Part shown: positions 8,366 through 18,171 of the stretch, one piece after another
Numbering within the stretch: position 1 is the stretch's first letter
How the letters are laid out: every line of letters begins with the position of its first letter
Origin: Maribacter dokdonensis DSW-8
GTDB lineage: Bacteria; Bacteroidota; Bacteroidia; Flavobacteriales; Flavobacteriaceae
Reading direction: 5' to 3'
Assembly (NCBI RefSeq): GCF_001447995.1
Contig: NZ_LDPE01000001.1
Coordinates: 1,674,001-1,738,000 of the forward strand
Length of the DNA stretch: 64,000 nucleotides
Program-made: the position numbers and the translations under genes
Notes under the pieces: model-generated
What the model was told of the DNA's origin: nothing
Seen by the model: the letters and a program-made list of their open reading frames with translations, nothing else
The model's database searches: none

Positions 8366-10542
8366 CTCAGGTTATTTTTAGAAATTTTAAGGGGCAATTC
8401 GGTCAGCCTTTCTCCGGTCAATCTTCTAACCGCATTTGCTATAGCTGCACCAATTGGTCCTAATGGAGGTTCGCCCACTGCCCCCGGCGTATCTTTTCCT
8501 TGCAACAAAACTACATCTATTTCTTTTGGAGCATTTTTCATTAAAGCCATTTGATAAGGACCATAGATCGTAGGTGTTAATTCGCCATTTTCCACTTCCA
8601 TTTTCTCGTACAAAACAGCACTCATACCCATAATTACAGAACCTTCACACTGAGCACGAATCTGATCAGGATTAACCGCTAACCCAGGGTCCATGGCCAC
8701 AGTGACTTTATGCACAATTATTTCATTGCCAACCACTGAAACCTCAGCAACCTGTGCACAAGGCGTATTTGCATCTATAGAAGCTGCAAAACCCATAGCC
8801 CTACCATCAATAATATCTTCTGTATAATTCGCTTTTTCAGCTGCCGCCCGAATAACGTTTTTTAAACGAACATCAATGGCATCATCCCCAATTAGTGCCA
8901 ACCTAAAATCTACTGCATTTTTCTTTGCCTTAATAGCCATTTCATCCATAAAACTCTCCATGGCAAAGGTATTCGCCAATAACCCAAGACTGCGCCACCA
9001 ACTGGTCGCAAATGGTAAGGTAACATGCCAATGAACCGCCTTAAAATTTGGAACAGCCGTATATTGTATAAAACCACCACGTATAGCACCTACATCGGCA
9101 CCTAAAAAATTAGTTAGTGCATTAGGAATTAAAGCAGAATCAGTTGCAACATCACCACTTACGAAATCATGTTCAAGAGCTTCTAAAAACCCTTCCGCAT
9201 TCAGCTTACCCTTAATCACATGGTGCGTGGGAGGGCGGAACATATCATGCTGAAACTCTTCTTTTCTACTAAAAAAATATTTTACAGGTTTACCTACTGC
9301 TTTTGACATCAAAGCAGCTTGCACCGCATGTGGAGTATGTAATCTTCTACCAAAACCACCTCCTAAATAAGTAGGTATGATATTGACGTTTTCAACATCT
9401 ATATCTAAACGTTTGGCAACCTCTTTTCTGGTAATACTTACCACTTGGGTTGAAATTTTAACGGTAGCCTTATCTCCTTCTACATAGGCAACAACTCCGT
9501 TTGGTTCAATTTGTGCGTGAGCACCGATCGGACTTCTAAACTCCAAAGTTTCAAAATCATCATCTTCGACCAGTGATTGACCGTTCTTTTGTATGACCAT
9601 GGAATTACCATTACCAACGGTCATCATTCCTATAATATCTGCCGTGCTTAAATCCTCATAACTTTCCCAAACAACCTTAATAGCCTCTTTCGCATGTTCA
9701 GCTTCAATGATAGAATTTGCAATTACACCTACAAAATCATTTTCAACAATAATCTTAACGACACCGGGCATACCCTCTGCCTCTTTAATGTCCGCACTTA
9801 CAAATGTTGCTCCTATTTTAGTTGGTCTTACCACCGCTCCATAGAGCATTCCCTGCATTTCTGCATCCATTCCAAAAATAGGATCTCCGTATACCTTAGC
9901 ATCTAAATCCACTCTAGAAATAGGCTTACCAATATACTTGTAATCCTTAGCATCCTTTAAAACGGGAACATCTGGAATCTCCCAATCTACAACCCCCTCC
10001 GCAACTTGGGCGTAGGTCATTTTATCACCTCCACCAGAAATGATTCCTTTATCTATGGTAAGTTCTTCAACAATTATATTCATTTTGCGAGCAGCTTCAT
10101 TTAAAAGCATTACCCGTAACATTGCAGCCAACTCTCTAAGCGGTTGCCACAATCCAGATATGGAAGTACTTCCGCCAGTAGCAAAGCTATCTACATTACC
10201 TGTCGCCGAAGCAGCGTGAACCACATGTATTTGCTCAATACCAACCATAAGTTCTTCCGCTGCCATTTGAGCAATACCCGTAAAAGTTCCTTGACCCATT
10301 TCCATTTTAGGAGAGTGTAATACTATTGTATTATCTGAATTTACCTCAAACCAAACCATAGGCTGGTCTGTATTGTCGGTATAAGGTGCTTCCAATGAAT
10401 TTACCACACCTAAAATTTGTCGCCTTATCGGGTTTCTAAAGATGTAGGCACCAATGGCAACCACACCAATAGCACCTAGACCGCCCTTGATTAAAAATTT
10501 ACGTCTAGATACTTTTTTTGAACCATTTTTTTTGTCAGACAT
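8362..10542 (-). CDS. Molybdopterin-binding subunit, isoquinoline 1-oxidoreductase beta-like
   Basis: This is the large catalytic subunit (726 aa) of a xanthine-oxidase-family molybdenum hydroxylase of the isoquinoline 1-oxidoreductase (IorB) type, which oxidises N-heterocycles or aldehydes with water as oxygen donor. A twin-arginine signal (SRRKFLIKGGLGAIGVVAIG, from about residue 12) indicates export of the folded cofactor-loaded enzyme to the periplasm. Cofactor motifs include GGGFGRRLH, GRAMGFAAS and, near the C-terminus, VGEPPLGPIGAA with the presumed catalytic Glu. It follows the 2Fe-2S subunit directly (no intervening base). No FAD subunit is present, as is usual for this subgroup; electrons probably pass to the cytochrome encoded upstream. 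The actual substrate is unknown. Confidence 0.9.
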   Translation of the reverse strand: MSDKKNGSKKVSRRKFLIKGGLGAIGVVAIGAYIFRNPIRRQILGVVNSLEAPYTDNTDQPMVWFEVNSDNTIVLHSPKMEMGQGTFTGIAQMAAEELMVGIEQIHVVHAASATGNVDSFATGGSTSISGLWQPLRELAAMLRVMLLNEAARKMNIIVEELTIDKGIISGGGDKMTYAQVAEGVVDWEIPDVPVLKDAKDYKYIGKPISRVDLDAKVYGDPIFGMDAEMQGMLYGAVVRPTKIGATFVSADIKEAEGMPGVVKIIVENDFVGVIANSIIEAEHAKEAIKVVWESYEDLSTADIIGMMTVGNGNSMVIQKNGQSLVEDDDFETLEFRSPIGAHAQIEPNGVVAYVEGDKATVKISTQVVSITRKEVAKRLDIDVENVNIIPTYLGGGFGRRLHTPHAVQAALMSKAVGKPVKYFFSRKEEFQHDMFRPPTHHVIKGKLNAEGFLEALEHDFVSGDVATDSALIPNALTNFLGADVGAIRGGFIQYTAVPNFKAVHWHVTLPFATSWWRSLGLLANTFAMESFMDEMAIKAKKNAVDFRLALIGDDAIDVRLKNVIRAAAEKANYTEDIIDGRAMGFAASIDANTPCAQVAEVSVVGNEIIVHKVTVAMDPGLAVNPDQIRAQCEGSVIMGMSAVLYEKMEVENGELTPTIYGPYQMALMKNAPKEIDVVLLQGKDTPGAVGEPPLGPIGAAIANAVRRLTGERLTELPLKISKNNLS

Positions 10543-11037
10543 TTACTTCTCCTCTTTAACTGATTCAATATCCATGTTTGCTTGCAACTTAGCTGCCTTA
10601 TGTATTGCTTTTCGCATTCTATAATACGTACCGCAACGGCATACGTTAATAATATTATTATCGATATCTTCATCTGACGGATTGGGAACCTTATTTAAAA
10701 GTGCCGCCGTTGCCATCATAAAACCGGGTTGACAATAGCCACATTGAGGTACAATTTCTTCAATCCAAGCTTGCTGTACGGGGTGTGGACGATCTCTATT
10801 TCCTAAACCCTCTATGGTAGTTACATTTTTACCATTTGCAAATTTCACCGGATACGAACAAGAACGCACTGCCTCTCCATCTACATGTAATGTACATGCA
10901 CCGCAAGCCGCTTTTCCACAGCCAAATTTTGTTCCTTTCAAATTTAACGTATCTCTTATGACCCAAAGCAATGGCGTATTATCATCTGCAATATCAATTG
11001 ATCTTACAGCTCCGTTAACAGTTAAGGAAATTTTCAT
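10543..11037 (-). CDS. (2Fe-2S)-binding subunit, isoquinoline 1-oxidoreductase alpha-like
   Basis: This 164-residue electron-transfer subunit of the molybdenum hydroxylase carries two [2Fe-2S] clusters. The plant-ferredoxin-type cluster uses Cys40, Cys45, Cys48 and Cys60 (CGKAACGAC...C). The alpha-helical cluster near the Mo site uses Cys99, Cys102, Cys133 and Cys135 (CGYC...CRC). All eight ligands are present. It has no signal peptide of its own and is presumably carried through the Tat system with the large subunit. It lies between the cytochrome gene (9 bp upstream) and the large-subunit gene (adjacent), in transcription order cytochrome, 2Fe-2S, Mo subunit. Confidence 0.93.
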   Translation of the reverse strand: MKISLTVNGAVRSIDIADDNTPLLWVIRDTLNLKGTKFGCGKAACGACTLHVDGEAVRSCSYPVKFANGKNVTTIEGLGNRDRPHPVQQAWIEEIVPQCGYCQPGFMMATAALLNKVPNPSDEDIDNNIINVCRCGTYYRMRKAIHKAAKLQANMDIESVKEEK

Positions 11038-11046
11038 ATAGATATA

Positions 11047-11655
11047 TTATTTTACAGGAATAACCGCCCCGTTGGCAAACCAATTTTCTACCGCTTTTTT
11101 AAAATCTTCTTTTGAAACCGGTGGCAAAGTACGTGGATCACCATCCGCATCTACCCCGGGTTCCCAAGCCCACAGTACCAACTCATCTTCTGTCATATGC
11201 TTTACAAGCGCTGCGTGACTTCTATTGCCATTGGTGGTTTTATCTAACAAACGCTCAGCTAGTTCAGTTCTAGTGAGTCCTTCCCAAGCCATTGATGCAG
11301 GAGCCAACGCCCAATGTGGTGCACCTGGCACACCTGAATTCACATTATTTTCTGACTGATGACAAGTATTGCAATTGGTAGCCTCAAAACCATGATCGTC
11401 TTCACCTCTTGCCATATCAAAATAATGTGGATGACTATCGTCTCCTTGTTTGGGAATATGATCATTTGGGTGACAGTTTACACAACGTTGATGGGTAAGT
11501 ACATCCATCATTGTATTGAAGTCATGATCATTTTGATTAGAAAGAGCCTTTTCTTCTATAATTTCATAATCAGTAATTATAGGTGAACTTGCCCACACAA
11601 AAATAAATCCTGCAGAAGAGAATGCCAATAAAATATAAATTGCTTTTAACCTCAT
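11047..11655 (-). CDS. Di-heme cytochrome c-type subunit of the molybdenum hydroxylase
   Basis: This 202-residue secreted or membrane-anchored protein begins with one hydrophobic helix (residues about 3-22). It has two CXXCH heme c sites, CVNCH (58-62) and CNTCH (95-99), separated by a His/Asp-rich stretch. It is the likely electron acceptor of the Mo/2Fe-2S enzyme, replacing the missing FAD subunit and passing electrons to the respiratory chain. The start is the ATG at 11655; an upstream in-frame TTG at 11673 would add six residues. It is the promoter-proximal gene of the three-gene unit. A role confined to this enzyme is inferred from synteny, not proved. Confidence 0.87.
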   Translation of the reverse strand: MRLKAIYILLAFSSAGFIFVWASSPIITDYEIIEEKALSNQNDHDFNTMMDVLTHQRCVNCHPNDHIPKQGDDSHPHYFDMARGEDDHGFEATNCNTCHQSENNVNSGVPGAPHWALAPASMAWEGLTRTELAERLLDKTTNGNRSHAALVKHMTEDELVLWAWEPGVDADGDPRTLPPVSKEDFKKAVENWFANGAVIPVK

Positions 11656-11710
11656 ATAGACTTTGAATTCCAAATAGCTTCAATCTCTATGAAGATAGTT
11701 AATACAGTTT

Positions 11711-11753
11711 AAAAATGTTACCCCATTAAGTTTAATTATTTTAATAGGGTAAC
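11711..11753 (-). terminator. Intrinsic terminator after ctlX
   Basis: On the minus strand a 13-bp stem (arms 11741-11753 and 11717-11729, one G-U pair) with an 11-nt loop is followed by ATTTTT. It lies just downstream of the ctlX stop codon and before the cytochrome gene, so it should end the guanidino-hydrolase operon and separate it from the molybdenum hydroxylase genes. Confidence 0.8.
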
Positions 11754-11761
11754 AAGTATCA

Positions 11762-12691
11762 TTATTCTTTTGGAAGAAAAACTTCAGCCATCATACAACG
11801 GGCACTACCACCACCACAGGTTTCAATAGTATGTAAAGAACTATGTAAAATTGAACAATGGTTTTCTATTTTAGTAATCTGCTCTTTGGTCAAACTATGA
11901 AATGCAGCTGAGCTCATCACCATATATCTTTTATCTTCGCTACCTAAAACCTGCAACATATTACCAGCAAAATGATGCATTTGCTGCTCGGTAATCGTAA
12001 TAATCTCTTTACCATCTTTTTTTAGATGATCTAATACGTTCTTTTTTTCCTTCTTATCATCAATAGAATCTGCACAGATAATTACAAAATTTTCTGCCAA
12101 TGCCATCATTACGTTAGTATGGTAAATTGGTAATCTTTTACCGTCTACAGACTGGTTTGCGGTAAATATTACCGGAAAAAAATCGAAATCTTCACAAAAC
12201 TCAATAAACAATTCTTCATCTGCACGTTCAGACAATGCGCAATAAGCTTTTTTGTTTACACGATCTATAAGAATACTACCTGTGCCTTCAAGAAACAACT
12301 CTTCCTCTTCAGCAGAAGTATAATCAACAACATCATTGATCTTAAAACCGTTAGATTCTAGAATATCAAAAATATCATCGCGCCTTTCATTTCTTCTGTT
12401 CTCTGCGAACATTGGGTAGACACCAACGGTACCATTTGCGTGAAATGATATCCAATTATTTGGAAAAATACTGTCTGGAGTATCAGGCTCTTTAGTATCT
12501 TGAACAACGATTACGTTTACTCCTTTATTTCTTAATTCTACCACAAAAGCATCAAACTCCTCTTGGGCCTTCTTGTTAATTTCTTGGTTCTTCAAGTCAA
12601 TATCCTCCATAAAGTAGTTATTGACAGCCGTTTGCTCATTCATTCTAAATGACACAGGACGAATCATTAGTATTGTGTTAGTAATTTGCAT
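11762..12691 (-). CDS. ctlX: Citrulline utilisation hydrolase (CtlX family)
   Basis: This 309-residue cytoplasmic enzyme belongs to the guanidino-group-modifying (pentein) superfamily and matches the CtlX type, thought to hydrolyse citrulline or a related ureido/guanidino compound. The motifs are FPNNWISFH, EGTGSILIDR, HTNVMMA and the C-terminal CGGGSARCMMAEV, which carries the presumed nucleophile Cys299. It follows the DDAH/arginine-deiminase-like gene by 19 bp in the same direction, so the two may act on successive steps of arginine or methylarginine breakdown. The name rests on overall similarity recalled from the family; the substrate is not shown by sequence. Confidence 0.85.
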   Translation of the reverse strand: MQITNTILMIRPVSFRMNEQTAVNNYFMEDIDLKNQEINKKAQEEFDAFVVELRNKGVNVIVVQDTKEPDTPDSIFPNNWISFHANGTVGVYPMFAENRRNERRDDIFDILESNGFKINDVVDYTSAEEEELFLEGTGSILIDRVNKKAYCALSERADEELFIEFCEDFDFFPVIFTANQSVDGKRLPIYHTNVMMALAENFVIICADSIDDKKEKKNVLDHLKKDGKEIITITEQQMHHFAGNMLQVLGSEDKRYMVMSSAAFHSLTKEQITKIENHCSILHSSLHTIETCGGGSARCMMAEVFLPKE

Positions 12692-12710
12692 AGGGGTACA
12701 TTTATTTAAA

Positions 12711-13625
12711 TTATACTCTAATTAAGGGTAAAGTACTACAGCGCAATAAACCCTCTTGTTTTGATATTTCGCCATACGGAATCTCCTCTACCGTAAAGCC
12801 TTGTTCTCTTAACCAATTATTCAAACGGGTGAAGTTGCCTTCAGATACTACAACATCTGGTGATATAGAAAATACATTGCTATACATATGGTACATTTCT
12901 AAGGCATCTATTTCAAAAACATTTTCTTTTCCAAAAAAATCAACTAACCATTGGTATTCTTCCTCAACCAAAAATCCGTTTTTATGAATAATAGCTTTCC
13001 CTTTACCCAAAGGCTGAAAACAACAATCTAAATGCAAAGCGTTGTCTTTAGCTACTGTATTGGACTTGCGAAGCTCAAACGACTTTATAGTTTTATGCGG
13101 AAACTGTTTAGCTAAATATTCTACCGCGGCCTTATTTGTTCTTGCAGTAATATATGATGGATAATCATACGCTGTATAGGTACCAACAAATATATAATCG
13201 TTCCATGGCATTACGTCACCACCTTCAACATGCACGTCCTCAGGCGGTGTAAGAATGTTGTCATCCTCTATTTTATCAAGTACATGTAAAATAGCCTCAA
13301 CCTCTTGTTCACGATCAGGTAAGATGTTGGCTTTTATCAACTTATTTTCTATTACAAAAGCGATATCTCTAGTAAAAATCTGATTACAATCTTCTAGAAC
13401 CTCTGGTCTAAAAACCTTTACACCATATTTTTCAAAGACTTCTCTAAAAGCTTCCATTTCTTTAATCATGTCAGCTTCTAACGGATAAGTCCCAGCCTTT
13501 ATATGCTCCTTGGATTTTGGATCATAAGCTTCCTCTAAAGTGGGTGTAGGTCCTGAGCTTTTAGCAATACCTAATACCACTGCCTTTAAAGGTGAAATCT
13601 CATCATTGATATTTAATTGTAACAT
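12711..13625 (-). CDS. Arginine deiminase/DDAH-family amidinohydrolase
   Basis: This is a 304-residue pentein-fold enzyme related to dimethylarginine dimethylaminohydrolase, arginine deiminase and amidinotransferases. Recognisable blocks are FTRD, VHVEGGDV, LHLDCCF and the C-terminal GLLRCSTLPL, with the presumed catalytic Cys296. Hydrolysis of an arginine-like guanidinium (giving citrulline) would feed the downstream ctlX product. It is the first gene of a two-gene operon, just after the gltA terminator. Amidinotransferase activity is a possible alternative, since these families share the same catalytic triad. Confidence 0.82.
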   Translation of the reverse strand: MLQLNINDEISPLKAVVLGIAKSSGPTPTLEEAYDPKSKEHIKAGTYPLEADMIKEMEAFREVFEKYGVKVFRPEVLEDCNQIFTRDIAFVIENKLIKANILPDREQEVEAILHVLDKIEDDNILTPPEDVHVEGGDVMPWNDYIFVGTYTAYDYPSYITARTNKAAVEYLAKQFPHKTIKSFELRKSNTVAKDNALHLDCCFQPLGKGKAIIHKNGFLVEEEYQWLVDFFGKENVFEIDALEMYHMYSNVFSISPDVVVSEGNFTRLNNWLREQGFTVEEIPYGEISKQEGLLRCSTLPLIRV

Positions 13626-13660
13626 ATGTGTTTATTTAAATAAAAATTAAAATTTGGCAC

Positions 13661-13702
13661 AAAAAAAAGCTCCTTTAAAAATAAAAGAGCTTTTGTTTTT
13701 TT
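13661..13702 (-). terminator. Intrinsic terminator after gltA
   Basis: AAAAGCTC (13665-13672) pairs with GAGCTTTT (13687-13694), extended by a CTTT/AAAA-like inner part. On the minus strand it ends in a run of T residues. It lies 16 bp past the gltA stop codon. The complementary A/T tracts on both sides could make it work in both directions. Confidence 0.88.
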
Positions 13703-13717
13703 ATTAACGGTAGCAAT

Positions 13718-15004
13718 CTACCTTTTGTCAAGTTCGACAAAAGATCTTAAATTTTCACCAGTATATACTTGTCTTGGTCTACCAATTGGCTCACCATTTA
13801 ATCTCATTTCTCTCCATTGTGCAATCCACCCTGGCAATCTACCTAATGCGAACATAACTGTAAACATTTCTGTTGGTATACCCAAAGCTCTATAAATAAT
13901 ACCTGAGTAGAAATCTACATTAGGGTATAATTTTCTATCCACAAAGTACTGATCTTCCAAAGCCTCTTTTTCTAAGCCTTTGGCTATATCAAGAATAGGG
14001 TCATTAATACCTAAATCTGCCAACACCTCGTCAGCTGCAACTTTAATGATTTTTGCACGAGGGTCAAAGTTCTTATATACTCTATGTCCAAAGCCCATTA
14101 ATCTGAAAGGATCAGATTTATCTTTAGCCTTGGCCATATATTTTTTGGTGTCACCACCATCCGCTTCAATTGCTTCAAGCATTTCTAAAACAGCTTGGTT
14201 CGCACCACCGTGTAGTGGCCCCCAAAGAGCTGAAATACCAGCAGATAATGATGCAAATAATCCAGCATGTGAAGAACCTACGATACGAACAGTACTTGTA
14301 GAACAGTTTTGTTCATGGTCTGCATGTAATATCAACAACTTATCTAAGGCTTCAATGACAACTTTATTCTTTTTATAATCTTGGTTAGGACGCTTGAACA
14401 TCATTTTATGAATGTTCTCAACATACCCTAAACTATCATCTCCATAATCTAATGGAAGACCTTTCTTTTTACGTAAAGTCCAAGCTACAAGAACTGGAAA
14501 TTTTGCAAGTATACGTACAATTGCGTGGTACATATCCTCATCTGAACTTACATCAACAGTAGAAGGATTAAATGCAATTAGTGCACTTGTTAAAGATGAT
14601 AGAACACCCATTGGATGTGCGGACTTTGGAAAACCATCCAATATCTTCTTCATCTCTTCATCTACGTGAGATTCATCTTTAATATCCTTGTGGAACTTTG
14701 CCAGTTCCTCCTTGTTAGGTAAGTCTCCAAATATTAAAGCATAGGCAACTTCTAAGAAATCAGCTTTCTCGGCTAATTCTTCAATTGAATACCCTCTATA
14801 ACGTAAAATACCTTTTTCGCCATCTAAAAAAGTAATAGCACTTTCACATGATCCTGTATTTTTAAAACCCGGATCAATGGTTATCATTCCTTTGGTTGCT
14901 GAACGCAATGATTTGATATCTATTGCAAGTTCATCTTCGGTTCCCTTAATTACCGGAAACTCATATTTTTCACCATTATATTCTAAAATAGCTTTGTCTG
15001 ACAT
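13718..15004 (-). CDS. gltA: Citrate synthase
   Basis: Citrate synthase (428 aa) condenses acetyl-CoA and oxaloacetate, the entry step of the TCA cycle. The N-terminal beta domain typical of the hexameric Gram-negative (type II) enzymes is present (ILEYNGEKYEFPV...GKGILRYRGYSIEELA-like). Active-site blocks are LHADHEQNCSTSTVR, GPLHGGANQAVLEML, and MGFGHRVYKNFDPRAK with the catalytic histidines. The Asp-containing block lies near the C-terminus (DFYSGIIYRALGIP). It has its own promoter-like element and terminator, so it looks monocistronic. A 14-bp palindrome overlaps the promoter. Confidence 0.97.
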   Translation of the reverse strand: MSDKAILEYNGEKYEFPVIKGTEDELAIDIKSLRSATKGMITIDPGFKNTGSCESAITFLDGEKGILRYRGYSIEELAEKADFLEVAYALIFGDLPNKEELAKFHKDIKDESHVDEEMKKILDGFPKSAHPMGVLSSLTSALIAFNPSTVDVSSDEDMYHAIVRILAKFPVLVAWTLRKKKGLPLDYGDDSLGYVENIHKMMFKRPNQDYKKNKVVIEALDKLLILHADHEQNCSTSTVRIVGSSHAGLFASLSAGISALWGPLHGGANQAVLEMLEAIEADGGDTKKYMAKAKDKSDPFRLMGFGHRVYKNFDPRAKIIKVAADEVLADLGINDPILDIAKGLEKEALEDQYFVDRKLYPNVDFYSGIIYRALGIPTEMFTVMFALGRLPGWIAQWREMRLNGEPIGRPRQVYTGENLRSFVELDKR

Positions 15005-15034
15005 TTTTAATTTTTACGTTTTAAATACTCCTCG

Positions 15035-15065
15035 TAAAGTTAACAAAACAGGATTGGTCTACCAA
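15035..15065 (-). promoter_or_regulatory. gltA promoter (Bacteroidetes-type)
   Basis: On the minus strand a TTG (complement of 15063-15065) is followed after 20 nt by TAACTTTA (complement of 15035-15042). This is close to the Bacteroidetes sigma-A consensus TTTG-N19-TAnnTTTG. The predicted start site gives a leader of about 24 nt before the gltA ATG. Confidence 0.5.
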
Positions 15066-15082
15066 TTTCATAAATCTGTTTT
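15045..15082. promoter_or_regulatory. Palindrome over the gltA -33 region, possible operator
   Basis: ATTGGTCTACCAAT (15053-15066) is a 6+2+6 perfect palindrome that overlaps the TTG of the -33 element. It is flanked by AAAACAG (15045-15051) and CTGTTTT (15076-15082), a second inverted pair. The position suits a repressor or activator site, but no cognate regulator is identified. Confidence 0.4.
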
Positions 15083-15119
15083 GGGTAAAATTAACAATAA
15101 GTACTATGAATAGCTTTCA

Positions 15120-16655
15120 TTACAACAGATATAGTTTATCATAATACTCATTTAAGGATTTCTCCCAAGTAAATCTCACTTTTTTAGCATTGGATTTAAT
15201 TTTTTTCCAAGTGTCTTTATCATGCTCCCAAATAGTCAATGCTTCATCAAAGCTCTTCACCATATTACTAATCTGTTCATCATAGGTATTTCCGCTAAAA
15301 GCAAAACCAGTTTTTAAATGCTCTACCGTATCTTTTAGACCGCCTGTATGATGAACTAGGCAAGGATTTCCATTTCTCATTGCTAACATTTGACTTATAC
15401 CACAAGGCTCAAACAAACTTGGCATAAAATAAAGATCGGTTTCCAAGTACATAGAATCTATTAAATCTTCTGATTGACCGTTCGTAAAAACAAAATTCTT
15501 ATGATGATAGCTCATATGACGAAAGAATTCCTCATAATCAGGATCACCAGTCCCCAAAAGCATAAAAATACCATCCACTTCACTTAGCCTAACCAGCATC
15601 TTTTCAAACGCCTCTGGTGAACGTTTTAAAAAATAAAATTTCTGCTCTGTAAGCCTTGCCACACTAGACACAATAAATTTAGGTCTATTGCCTACATACT
15701 GCATTATTTTTTCACCAGTATGGGCTAAAAAATCAGCTTTGTATTTCTTGGAGTTTTCTTGCAACCATCTAAAAAGTGCTTTTACCGTATTCCTGTACAA
15801 AAGACCTTTTTCCGCAACTCTAATATTACCGTAATTACTCGCATTCAAAATTCCAAATAAACGACCTTCATTATCTGCCTTCAACAAATCATTTTCCAAA
15901 CTTTCACCGCCAATAAACTCTGGTCTTCTACTAGGTAGTAGAACATCTTCTTTATAAGAAGGCGATACTGTATGAACGGCATCTGCCAAGCGTATGCCCA
16001 CAGCCATTAAATTTATACAGTCTTGATATCTTAAATCCTTTAAGGCATTATGATCCAATTGTATTTCTGGAAACCAATTGTTAACCGAAGCATAATTATT
16101 ATAAAAGGGACGAATACCCTGTATAGCCAAATTATGAATGGTATAGACATATCTCATCTTTTTTAGATCATTATAACTTGGATGATAGGTCTTTATAAAC
16201 AAAAGTGCCGCTGAATGCCAATCATGCATATGCACAATATCTAGATCACCAAAAGCTCCAATTTTAATAGCCTCTGCGGTAGCAGTGCAAAAAATAATGA
16301 ATTTTACAAAATCATTAAAAAATGGCTCGGTAGGATCATCATGATAAATATGAGCAATTCCACCTTCTAAAATTTCTGGATGATGAATTACATAATGTGT
16401 AATATTTTTATCTACTCTTTTTGGAATTACCTCATATAATTCTGCCGTATACGGAACTCCACGTAAGCTAAATTCTAGTTTGGTCTTAAAAATTCCGTTT
16501 TTATGTAATCTAGAATAAGCTGGTACGACAACGTGAACTTTATCTTCTCGTTTCGAAATTTCCCTAGGCACATCTCTAACAACATCACCCATTCCACCAG
16601 CTTTACAATCTGGAATAGCATCGTTTTCTGCTGAAACAAAAAGAAAATTATTCAT
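15120..16655 (-). CDS. Glycogen/starch synthase-like glycosyltransferase (GT5)
   Basis: This 511-residue enzyme has the GT5 N-terminal nucleotide-sugar loop KAGGMGDVVRDVPREIS (residues about 18-34, KxGGmGDV type). It also has HMHDWHSAAL, the YTIHNLAIQG block, VGIRLADAVHTVSPSYKEDV, and the C-terminal FEPCGISQMLAMRNG with the E-x7-E-like retaining motif. GT5 members add alpha-1,4 glucose units to glycogen in the cytoplasm from ADP- or UDP-glucose. No glgB or glgC lies nearby, so the donor and polymer are uncertain. It lies between gltA and eno, in the same direction, with the eno terminator upstream. Confidence 0.88.
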   Translation of the reverse strand: MNNFLFVSAENDAIPDCKAGGMGDVVRDVPREISKREDKVHVVVPAYSRLHKNGIFKTKLEFSLRGVPYTAELYEVIPKRVDKNITHYVIHHPEILEGGIAHIYHDDPTEPFFNDFVKFIIFCTATAEAIKIGAFGDLDIVHMHDWHSAALLFIKTYHPSYNDLKKMRYVYTIHNLAIQGIRPFYNNYASVNNWFPEIQLDHNALKDLRYQDCINLMAVGIRLADAVHTVSPSYKEDVLLPSRRPEFIGGESLENDLLKADNEGRLFGILNASNYGNIRVAEKGLLYRNTVKALFRWLQENSKKYKADFLAHTGEKIMQYVGNRPKFIVSSVARLTEQKFYFLKRSPEAFEKMLVRLSEVDGIFMLLGTGDPDYEEFFRHMSYHHKNFVFTNGQSEDLIDSMYLETDLYFMPSLFEPCGISQMLAMRNGNPCLVHHTGGLKDTVEHLKTGFAFSGNTYDEQISNMVKSFDEALTIWEHDKDTWKKIKSNAKKVRFTWEKSLNEYYDKLYLL

Positions 16656-16720
16656 ACGCCAATAAAATGGTATTAAATGTGGTTTATTCTCAAAAGGTAG
16701 TTAAAGTTTTGAAGTACGCC

Positions 16721-16752
16721 AAAAAAAAAAGCCTTTCTAATAAGAAAGGCTT
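16721..16752 (-). terminator. Intrinsic terminator after eno
   Basis: On the minus strand GCCTTTCT (complement of 16743-16750) pairs with AGAAAGGC (complement of 16731-16738) around a 4-nt loop, followed by ten T residues. It lies 22 bp past the enolase stop codon. Confidence 0.93.
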
Positions 16753-16774
16753 AATTATAATTTTAGCACAGAAA

Positions 16775-18094
<1,320 letters not shown>

Positions 18095-18117
18095 TTAAAA
18101 AGTAAAGATACGAAACA

Positions 18118-18154
18118 GGGAAATCAATGAGTTTGTTTACACCCCTGATTTCCC
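18118..18154. repeat. 9-bp perfect inverted repeat between carA and eno
   Basis: GGGAAATCA (18118-18126) and TGATTTCCC (18146-18154) are perfect inverted repeats with a 19-nt loop. On the minus strand only a broken T-rich tract follows, so it is a weak terminator for carA at best. A TATCTTTA box for eno (complement of 18103-18110) lies just beyond, so an operator role is equally possible. Confidence 0.45.
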
Positions 18155-18171
18155 AATAATTTAATGTTTAT

